A stretch of DNA of 13,969 bases, taken from assembly GCA_021815905.1 (NCBI GenBank), contig JAKAZP010000016.1, forward strand, positions 1 through 13,969. Direction: 5' to 3'. Positions 8,848 through 13,969 of this stretch are shown one piece after another (the stretch's first letter is position 1; the number at the start of each line of letters is the position of its first letter). Source of the stretch: Pseudomonadota bacterium (GTDB lineage: Bacteria > Pseudomonadota > Gammaproteobacteria > Steroidobacterales > Steroidobacteraceae). A program made the translations under genes and the position numbers. Below the pieces are notes generated by a model. That model was not told where the DNA came from, searched no databases, and saw only the letters and a program-made list of their open reading frames with translations.

Positions 8848-9948
8848 TCAGGAAGCGCCGGCGCAGAGTTGCGCGTCGCGCCGCGCCTTCGGCTCCTTCG
8901 CGAGCCTGCGTGCCGCCGCGTAGAAGCGGGGCAGGCTCCCGTGCTCCTTCTCGAGCAGGCGCTCGAAGCCGGGCACGCAGTCGTGGTAGGTGCCGACGGA
9001 GGCCAGCTCCGCGTTGTTGAGTCCCTGCGCGATCCATGCGTCATACACGGGGAAGCGCACCCGCAGGCGCCGCTCGAGCGCCTCGATGTCGTGCGCGAGG
9101 CTCGCGAACAGCCGCTTCTTCCTCTCGAGCTTGAGCGCGCGCGGCAGCTTCGAGGCGTACAGGCGCGCGAGCCGGTCGCGGGTCGAGCGCAGCAGTCCCA
9201 CGAGCCGCCGGTCATCGGCCCGCTCGGTCTCGAAGGTCGCGAACCGGCGCGGCTCGCCGCGGTACTCGAGCCAGCGCTTGAGTCCCGTGTTCTCCACGGT
9301 CACGGCGAAGGCCTCGTCGAAGCGCGAGTCATCGGGCACGTACAGCAGCTGGTGCGCGAGCTCGTGAAAGATCATGGCCGCGAGCTCACTGCTGCCGTAA
9401 CGCATCATGGTGCTCATCACCGGATCGGGCAGCTTCCCGAGCGTCGAATACGCGGGCACGCCCTCGACCACGACGTCGTAGCCGCGGCGCTCGAGATGGC
9501 GCGCATAGGAGCGCGCCCGCCGCTCGTCGAAGTAGCCGCGATAGGCGACGCACCCGGCGATGGGGAAGCACCACTGCTTCGGCTGCACGGACAGCGCCGG
9601 CGCGGCCACCACGTTCCACACCACGTAGCGCCGGCGCAGATCGACGTACGTGCGGTAGCTCGCGTTGTCGGGGAGCCCGAGCTCCCGGGAGGCGAACCGG
9701 CGCGCCTGCCGGACCTCGCCGAGCTCGCGGACGAGCGGCTCCGGCGTGCGCGGATCATCGATCACCTGCACGATCGGCCTGCGGTCGTGCAGCACGTGCC
9801 ACTCCCCGCCGGCGGCCTGCAGCAGGTACATCGTGGTCGAGCAGCCGGCGAGGCCCGCGCAGCAGACGGCCGCGAACAGGAGCCGGGCGAGCCGAGTCCG
9901 ATCGGTACGCTGGGCCGTGCGGGAGCGGGGGGCCTTCTCGGGTAACAT
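8848..9948 (-). CDS. Putative lipoprotein zinc aminopeptidase (COG4324 / PF10023 type)
   Basis: A 366-residue predicted lipoprotein. A basic N-terminus (to about residue 22) is followed by a hydrophobic stretch and a lipobox ending at Cys36 (GLAGC), so the mature protein should be lipid-anchored in the envelope. The zinc-protease motif HELAH is at 195-199 within [25 protein letters not shown] just downstream probably supplies the third ligand (Glu212 or Glu219). Other family segments are [21 protein letters not shown] and [20 protein letters not shown]. The layout matches the poorly characterised proteobacterial 'predicted aminopeptidase' family; the activity itself is inferred. Its ATG (9948-9946) shares two bases with a possible cca start on the other strand (CATG). 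No Shine-Dalgarno is visible. The gene has no functional link to its neighbours that I can see. Confidence 0.85.
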   Translation of the reverse strand: MLPEKAPRSRTAQRTDRTRLARLLFAAVCCAGLAGCSTTMYLLQAAGGEWHVLHDRRPIVQVIDDPRTPEPLVRELGEVRQARRFASRELGLPDNASYRTYVDLRRRYVVWNVVAAPALSVQPKQWCFPIAGCVAYRGYFDERRARSYARHLERRGYDVVVEGVPAYSTLGKLPDPVMSTMMRYGSSELAAMIFHELAHQLLYVPDDSRFDEAFAVTVENTGLKRWLEYRGEPRRFATFETERADDRRLVGLLRSTRDRLARLYASKLPRALKLERKKRLFASLAHDIEALERRLRVRFPVYDAWIAQGLNNAELASVGTYHDCVPGFERLLEKEHGSLPRFYAAARRLAKEPKARRDAQLCAGAS

Positions 9949-9955
9949 GCGGGGA

Positions 9956-11200
9956 ATGCAAGTGTACTTGGTCGGCGGTGCGGTGCGGGACCGGCTGCTC
10001 GGGCGCGCGGTGAAGGAGCGCGACTGGGTCGTCGTCGGAGCGCTGCCGGAGGATCTCGAGCGCGAGGGGTACGTTCCCGTCGGGCGCGAGTTTCCCGTGT
10101 TCCTTCACCCGCGCACGCACGAGGAGTACGCGCTCGCCCGCCTCGAGCGCAAGGTCGCGCCCGGATATCGCGGCTTCACCACCCGGTTCTCGCCCGATGT
10201 CACCCTCGAGGAGGATCTGCGCCGTCGGGACCTCACGATCAATGCCATGGCGCAGAGCCCGACGGGAGAGATCGTGGACCCCTATGGGGGCCGCCGCGAT
10301 CTCGAGGCGCGGCTTCTGCGGCACGTCTCTGAGGCATTCGTCGAGGATCCGGTTCGGGTGCTGCGCGTGGCGCGCTTCGCCGCGCGCTACGCGCAGCTCG
10401 ACTTTCGCGTGGCGGAGGAGACTCTGGCGCTCATGCGCCGGATGAGCGGGTCCGGGGAGCTCGCGGCGCTCGTTCCCGAGCGGGTGTGGCAGGAGACCGA
10501 GCGCGCCCTCGGCGAGCCAAGACCCGAGGTCTTCTTCGAGACGCTGCGCGACTGCGGCGCGCTCGCGGCGATCTTTCCGGAGCTGGCCGCGCTTTACGGC
10601 GTGCCGCAACCGCCCCGATGGCATCCGGAGATCGACACCGGAGTGCACGTCATGCTGGCGCTGCGCCGTGCGGCGGATTGCGGCTTCTCCGCCGTCGCGC
10701 GCTTCGCGGTGCTGATGCACGACCTCGGCAAGGCCTGCACGCCGCACGAGCGCTGGCCGAGCCACCCCGGACACGAGGAAGCCGGGGTGCCGCTCATCGG
10801 GGGCTTGTGCGAGCGGCTCAAGGTGCCGAACGCCTATCGCGAGCTCGCGGTCCTCACCGCGCGTCATCATGCGCAGGTGCATCGCGCCTTGGAGCTGCGC
10901 GCCGCGACGGTGCTGAAGCTGCTCGAGGCGACGGATGCCTTCCGCCGGCCGGAGCGGTTCGAGGAGCTGCTGTGCGCGTGCGAGGCCGATGCGCGCGGGC
11001 GGGCGGGCCTCGAGGCGCAGCCGTATCCCCAGCGCGATCATCTGCGCCGCGCCCGGGCCGTGGCCGCCGCGGTGACGCTCGAGGAGAGCGAGCGCGCGGG
11101 ACTCGCGGGCCCGGCGATCGGGCAGAGGATCCGCGAGCAGCGGATCGCGGCGATCAAGGCGCTCGAAGCGCCGCTCGCGCAACCGGTCCGCGTCCGCTAG
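9956..11200 (+). CDS. cca: Multifunctional CCA protein (tRNA CCA-adding nucleotidyltransferase with HD domain)
   Basis: Adds and repairs the 3'-CCA end of tRNA. Family members with the HD domain also have phosphatase and 2',3'-cyclic phosphodiesterase activity. It has 414 residues (E. coli 412). The nucleotidyltransferase head begins [14 protein letters not shown] and [10 protein letters not shown], where Asp23 is kept but the first metal-binding acid is Glu21 where E. coli has Asp. [17 protein letters not shown] (84-100) and [13 protein letters not shown] follow. [12 protein letters not shown], and the HD motif in VLMHDLGKA with His255 and Asp256, are at E. coli numbering. ATG 9956 matches the E. 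coli start; ATG 9947 in frame adds three residues. Its stop overlaps the stop of the convergent epimerase gene (CTAG). Confidence 0.96.
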   Translation: MQVYLVGGAVRDRLLGRAVKERDWVVVGALPEDLEREGYVPVGREFPVFLHPRTHEEYALARLERKVAPGYRGFTTRFSPDVTLEEDLRRRDLTINAMAQSPTGEIVDPYGGRRDLEARLLRHVSEAFVEDPVRVLRVARFAARYAQLDFRVAEETLALMRRMSGSGELAALVPERVWQETERALGEPRPEVFFETLRDCGALAAIFPELAALYGVPQPPRWHPEIDTGVHVMLALRRAADCGFSAVARFAVLMHDLGKACTPHERWPSHPGHEEAGVPLIGGLCERLKVPNAYRELAVLTARHHAQVHRALELRAATVLKLLEATDAFRRPERFEELLCACEADARGRAGLEAQPYPQRDHLRRARAVAAAVTLEESERAGLAGPAIGQRIREQRIAAIKALEAPLAQPVRVR

Positions 11201-12153
11201 CCGTCGTTGGATTTGCGGTGGGCGTCGAACTCGGCCGCCGCGGTGTAGGGGCCGAGATAGAAGGGCAGCACCGCCATCATGTGGCGCGGTGTCAGGCCGA
11301 GACGCGCGCAGCCATTCTCGGCGCAGACGCTGTCGACCGTGAGGGAGCGGAAGTTGTCGAGCGAGAAGGGCTTTCCGGGAACGAGCCCGAGCAGGGCGCC
11401 CTGCAGGCGGCCGAGGACATCCGGCAGGGCGAGGATGTGGCAGGGCAGTTGCGCGGCGCTCGCCGTGAGACGCACGATCCGCTCGAGCGTCACGACCTCC
11501 GGACCGCAGAGCTCGTACGAGCGCCCGAACGTCTCCTTGTCCCTCAGAGCACGCACGAACGCCTCCGCGACGTCTCCCACGTACACCGGCGCGAAGCGCG
11601 CGCGCGCGCGGGCGAGCGGGATGAAGCCGCCGCTCAGGCGCAACAGCGAAGCGAACCGGTTGCCGAGGGAGTCGCCCGGTCCGAAGATGACCGACGGCCG
11701 GAAGATCGTGAACTGCAGCAGTTCGGCCGCGGCGCGGATGTGCGCCTCGGCCGCGCCCTTGGAGCGCAGATAGCGGCTCGGTCCCCGTTCGGCGTCCGCG
11801 CCCACGGCGCTCATCTGCAGCAGGCGGGACACCCGCGCGGCGCGCGTGGCGTAGACGAGCTTCGCGGCGAGCTCCGCGTGCACCGACTGGAAGGTGGCGC
11901 GCCCGCTCTCGTTGAGGATGCCGACGAGATTGACGACCGCGTCCATGCCTTCGAGCACGCGCCCGAGCGCGCGCGGGTCGTGCACGTCGGCCGCGACCAG
12001 CTCGACCGTCGGCAGAACCTGCAGATGCTGTCCGCGTCCGGGATTGCGGCTCGGCACCCGCACCCAATGACCGGCCCGCGCGAGTCGCGTGACGAGCTCC
12101 GTGCCGACGAAGCCCGTGCCTCCGAGGACGCAGATGTTGGTTGGCGATGACAT
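11197..12153 (-). CDS. NDUFA9-like atypical SDR / NAD(P)-dependent epimerase
   Basis: A 318-residue Rossmann-fold protein of the atypical SDR group that includes the complex I subunit NDUFA9. The nucleotide-binding GGTGFVG is at residues 11-17, after a short lead [34 protein letters not shown] with a YLRSK motif (Tyr-x-x-x-Lys), [15 protein letters not shown] and [13 protein letters not shown] are typical. The C-terminus ends in [20 protein letters not shown]. The substrate is unknown; in alpha-proteobacterial and mitochondrial relatives the protein binds NADPH in complex I. ATG 12153 is chosen over upstream in-frame codons because the Rossmann strand starts just after it and GGGA lies eight bases upstream, inside the end of the protease gene. 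One base separates it from the protease stop (TGA-C-ATG), so the two are surely translated from one mRNA. Confidence 0.87.
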   Translation of the reverse strand: MSSPTNICVLGGTGFVGTELVTRLARAGHWVRVPSRNPGRGQHLQVLPTVELVAADVHDPRALGRVLEGMDAVVNLVGILNESGRATFQSVHAELAAKLVYATRAARVSRLLQMSAVGADAERGPSRYLRSKGAAEAHIRAAAELLQFTIFRPSVIFGPGDSLGNRFASLLRLSGGFIPLARARARFAPVYVGDVAEAFVRALRDKETFGRSYELCGPEVVTLERIVRLTASAAQLPCHILALPDVLGRLQGALLGLVPGKPFSLDNFRSLTVDSVCAENGCARLGLTPRHMMAVLPFYLGPYTAAAEFDAHRKSNDG

Positions 12154-12154
12154 G

Positions 12155-13246
12155 TCATTTCCCGCTGGAGTTGCTTGTCGAGGCCGGTGCGCCGGTGAGC
12201 ACCGCACGCAGCCGCTCGGGGCGCCCGTTGCGCAGCAGACGCACGCCGACGGTCTCTCCCACGGTGCGCAGCGCGAGGGCGTTGCGCACGCCGGCGTTCG
12301 AGCTGACGGGCCGTCCGGCGACCGAGGTCAGCACGTCGCCCGCCCGCACCCCGGCCTCGTAGGCCGCCGAACCGGGCACCACCTGCGAGACGAGGGCTCC
12401 GGCCGCCGTGCCGATCCCGAGGACGCGGGCCATCTCGGCGGTCACGGGATACACCGTGACGCCGAGCTCTCCCCGCCGCACCGAGCCGTGCTCGATCAGC
12501 TGCCGCATGACGCGCTCGGCCGTGTCGATCGGGATGGCGAATCCGATGCCGATGTTGCCGCCGCTGCCCGAGAGGATCGCCGTGTTGATTCCGACCAGCC
12601 GGCCGCGCAGGTCGACCAGGGCGCCGCCGGAGTTGCCGGGATTGATGGAGGCGTCCGTCTGGATGTAATCCTCGTAGCCGTCGGGGCTGATCCCGGAGCG
12701 ATCGAGCCCGCTCACGATGCCCGAGGTGACGGTGTGAGGCAGCCCGAAGGGATTGCCGATGGCCAGCACGTAATCGCCCACCCGCAGCCTCGAGGAGTGG
12801 CCGATCGCGACCTGCGTGAGACCGCGCGCACGGATCCGCAGCACCGCGATGTCCGATGACCGGTCGCTGCCGACGATGGCGGCGTGGACCTTGCGTCCGC
12901 CCGTCAGCGTGACCGTGACCGCGCCGGCGTGACGAACCACGTGGGCGTTGGTGAGGATGTAGCCGCGCCGCGCGTCGACGATCACCCCGGACCCGGTGCT
13001 TTCAAACGGCTGCATTTCGGGGGCGGAAGGGCCGCCGAAGAAGCGCCGGAAGAAGGGATCCCCGGTGCGGGAGCCGTTTTGAATCAGCCCGCGCGTCGAG
13101 ACTTTCACGACCGCCGGGGAGACTCTGTGCACGAGCGGCGCGAGCGAAGGGATTGCGGCCCGGCCGGCGGCGGGCGGCATCGCGGCGGGAGCCGCGGTCA
13201 CCGCGGCGAGCAGGAGCGCCGCGCAGGCGAGTTCCACCCGTCTCAT
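12155..13246 (-). CDS. HtrA-family periplasmic serine protease with one PDZ domain (DegQ/DegS-like)
   Basis: A trypsin-like envelope protease of the HtrA/Do family that degrades misfolded periplasmic proteins or senses envelope stress. It has 363 residues. A Sec signal or membrane anchor spans roughly 1-22 (ACAALLLAAVTAAPAAM). The catalytic triad is His102 (TNAHVV), Asp132 (SSDIAVLRI) and Ser206 (INPGNSGGAL). FVESTG-type strand FESTGSGVIV, LAIGNPFGLPHTVTSGIVSG and FIQTDAS-type YIQTDASINPG are family signatures. Only one PDZ domain follows (about 257-350, with GALVSQVVPGSAAYEAGVRA), as in DegS; DegP and DegQ have two and about 450-470 residues. ATG 13246 is the only good start with a signal peptide; its ribosome site is weak. 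It follows hsp20 on the same strand, with a strong hairpin between, and is one base upstream of the epimerase gene. Confidence 0.93.
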   Translation of the reverse strand: MRRVELACAALLLAAVTAAPAAMPPAAGRAAIPSLAPLVHRVSPAVVKVSTRGLIQNGSRTGDPFFRRFFGGPSAPEMQPFESTGSGVIVDARRGYILTNAHVVRHAGAVTVTLTGGRKVHAAIVGSDRSSDIAVLRIRARGLTQVAIGHSSRLRVGDYVLAIGNPFGLPHTVTSGIVSGLDRSGISPDGYEDYIQTDASINPGNSGGALVDLRGRLVGINTAILSGSGGNIGIGFAIPIDTAERVMRQLIEHGSVRRGELGVTVYPVTAEMARVLGIGTAAGALVSQVVPGSAAYEAGVRAGDVLTSVAGRPVSSNAGVRNALALRTVGETVGVRLLRNGRPERLRAVLTGAPASTSNSSGK

Positions 13247-13269
13247 GCGAAACCCGTTTGCAAGGGATA

Positions 13270-13296
13270 CCGGGCCGACGATACGCGTCGGCCCGG
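13270..13296 (-). terminator. 10-bp perfect hairpin between hsp20 and the protease gene
   Basis: CCGGGCCGAC (13270-13279) pairs perfectly with GTCGGCCCGG (13287-13296) around a 7-base loop. It lies 27 bases after the hsp20 stop and 23 bases before the protease ATG. Reading on the minus strand, the bases after the stem are TATCCCTTG, so there is no real U-tract. It could be a partial terminator that sets hsp20 above protease expression, or an mRNA 3'-end stabiliser. Structure is certain; function is inferred. Confidence 0.55.
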
Positions 13297-13323
13297 GGTG
13301 ATGTCGAATCGCCCGAGTGCCGC

Positions 13324-13767
13324 TCAGGCGGCGGCGACTTCGATCCGTCTCGGCTGCAGCTTGGCCTGCTTCGGAATCGAGATTTCCAGCACGCCGTGGG
13401 TGTGCTTCGCGGTGATCGCCTCGAGGTTGGCGCTGTCGGGAAGGGAGAAGCGGCGCAGGAACCTGCCGCTGCGGCGCTCGAGACGCTGCCAGGCGCTCGT
13501 CGGCTCCCGCTCGAGGGCCGGCCGCTCGCCGCGCACGGTGAGCACGCCCTTCTCGGTCGTGATCTCGATGTTCTTCGGCTCCACGCCGGGCACATCGAGG
13601 AATACGACGAAGCGCTCCGGCTCCTCGTAGATGTCGACGAGGGGAGTCCACGAGGGAGCGGCGCCGTTCGCGGCCTCCCCGGCATCGGCCGTCGCCGACA
13701 GTGCCTGATCGAGCTGGCGATGCAGGCGATTGACGAGCGTCCAGGGCTCGTATCTGAGGATGGTCAT
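13324..13767 (-). CDS. Hsp20/alpha-crystallin family small heat-shock protein
   Basis: ATP-independent cytoplasmic chaperone that holds unfolding proteins for later refolding. It has 147 residues, the usual bacterial size. The N-terminus is RYEPWTLVNRLHRQLDQAL. The alpha-crystallin domain covers about 40-135: WTPLVDIYEEPERFVVFLDV, GVEPKNIEITTEKGVLTVRG, the RSGRFLRRFSLPDSAN strand and the hallmark HGVLEISIPK (124-133). The C-terminal RRIEVAAA supplies the I-x-V anchoring motif. Between Gln20 and Trp40 is an Ala/Gly-rich stretch. ATG 13767 is preceded by GGAG with 8 bases spacing. A sigma-32-type promoter lies about 60 bases upstream. It appears to be the first gene of an hsp20-protease-epimerase transcription unit. 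Confidence 0.95.
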   Translation of the reverse strand: MTILRYEPWTLVNRLHRQLDQALSATADAGEAANGAAPSWTPLVDIYEEPERFVVFLDVPGVEPKNIEITTEKGVLTVRGERPALEREPTSAWQRLERRSGRFLRRFSLPDSANLEAITAKHTHGVLEISIPKQAKLQPRRIEVAAA

Positions 13768-13810
13768 GTTCGAATCTCCGTTGAGAGTGGATGTCAGGCA
13801 CTGCCGCCTT

Positions 13811-13826
13811 GGCTCTTCACTGAGCC
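13811..13826 (-). other. Small hairpin at the predicted 5' end of the hsp20 mRNA
   Basis: GGCTC (13811-13815) pairs with GAGCC (13822-13826) around a 6-base loop. It lies right at the expected transcript start downstream of the sigma-32 promoter and could protect the 5' end. A short TCTC/GAGA pairing nearer the ATG overlaps the Shine-Dalgarno, but it is only 4 bp, too short to call an RNA thermometer. Confidence 0.3.
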
Positions 13827-13829
13827 TCG

Positions 13830-13857
13830 ATCTGCGGTCTGCCCGAGCACTTTCAAG
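13830..13857 (-). promoter_or_regulatory. Predicted sigma-32 (RpoH) heat-shock promoter of hsp20
   Basis: On the minus strand, a perfect CTTGAAA (13851-13857) is followed by 13 bases and CCGCAGAT (13830-13837), which fits the CCCCATnT -10 box at most positions. Spacing and sequence match the RpoH consensus. The predicted start point near 13823 gives a leader of about 55 bases to the hsp20 ATG. The position before a small heat-shock gene makes the call more convincing than the sequence alone. Confidence 0.7.
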
Positions 13858-13924
13858 TGTTGGGTGAGAAAGAGCTTCGGCCCGACACCCGACTGCCGCT
13901 CCAACCGCCGGAAACCGGGGGCGC

Positions 13925-13960
13925 CGGATCGGCGGCCGGATCGGCGGCCGGATCGGCGGC
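13925..13960. repeat. Three perfect 12-bp tandem repeats at the right edge
   Basis: The unit CGGATCGGCGGC occurs three times head to tail (13925-13936, 13937-13948, 13949-13960) and a degenerate continuation follows. The period is a multiple of three, so it could code a Gly-Ser-Ala-Ala repeat on the plus strand or an Arg-rich repeat on the minus strand. No convincing gene is visible around it in the last 200 bases, so I treat it as a minisatellite-like repeat in, or at the edge of, a non-coding region. Confidence 0.75.
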
Positions 13961-13969
13961 GGAAGGCGC

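Noticed and set aside
11596..11610. Alternating GC tract (and a similar one at 5854-5865) as possible Z-DNA sites
   Set aside because: They code Ala-Arg repeats inside the epimerase and TsaD genes and are expected by chance at this GC content.
9755..12067. A 770-codon minus-strand frame across the peptidase start, cca and part of the epimerase gene
   Set aside because: It crosses three firmly identified genes on both strands and its product is Arg/Ala/Gly low-complexity.
13767..13823. ROSE or fourU-type RNA thermometer in the hsp20 leader
   Set aside because: There is no UUUU facing the Shine-Dalgarno and the only pairing that covers it is 4 bp; the sigma-32 promoter already explains heat control.
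13794..13969. Minus-strand open frame from the right edge to TGA 13794, or a plus-strand frame from GTG 13857, as a partial gene
   Set aside because: The minus-strand reading is Arg/Ser/Gly low-complexity and would overlap the sigma-32 promoter; the plus-strand start has no ribosome site. Neither shows a family motif.

Overview
The window is a gene-dense, very GC-rich stretch of a bacterial chromosome. It holds thirteen protein genes, twelve of them complete, and almost no intergenic space. Everything I recognise is proteobacterial, most likely gammaproteobacterial. The rpsU-yqeY-dnaG-rpoD macromolecular-synthesis cluster divergent from tsaD is the classic gammaproteobacterial arrangement. 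The bacterial-type Cca keeps the same residue numbering as E. coli Cca through its HD motif. The RpoD core is near-identical to gamma/betaproteobacterial sigma-70. The order or family cannot be fixed from sequence reading alone. No mobile element, tRNA, rRNA, CRISPR array or phage gene was seen.

Layout. (1) Positions 1-4770, minus strand: rpsU, yqeY, dnaG and rpoD (rpoD runs off the left edge), which link initiation of translation, replication and transcription. Two sigma-70-type promoters, one before rpsU and one before rpoD, share an exact 18-bp core with a GC-rich discriminator. (2) Positions 4870-6853, plus strand: tsaD, folB and folK, tightly packed and partly overlapping (tRNA t6A modification, then two folate-synthesis steps). 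(3) 6860-7633, minus: a pteridine-reductase-type SDR. (4) 7645-8802, plus: a MidA/NDUFAF7-type methyltransferase. (5) 8848-9948, minus: a lipoprotein zinc peptidase. (6) 9956-11200, plus: cca, the tRNA CCA-adding enzyme. (7) 11197-13767, minus: hsp20, a one-PDZ DegQ/DegS-like periplasmic protease and an NDUFA9-like epimerase, preceded by a good sigma-32 heat-shock promoter. (8) 13768-13969: the heat-shock leader and promoter region, then three perfect 12-bp tandem repeats at the edge.

How the genes relate. The left half is housekeeping information processing plus folate synthesis; the SDR carries the Asp-Tyr-Lys catalytic pattern of pteridine reductase, which fits its place beside folB and folK. 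The right half suggests a small heat-induced protein-quality operon (cytoplasmic small chaperone plus envelope protease) with an NDUFA9-like protein at its end. Two homologues of mitochondrial complex I accessory factors (NDUFAF7-like and NDUFA9-like) lie within about 4.5 kb.

I do not see a clearly new multi-gene system. The most unusual points are: dnaG has no standard start codon where its conserved N-terminus begins; the rpsU and rpoD promoters are matched and look stringently controlled; RpoD has a long basic, alanine-rich N-terminal extension; and several neighbouring genes meet at overlapping start or stop codons.
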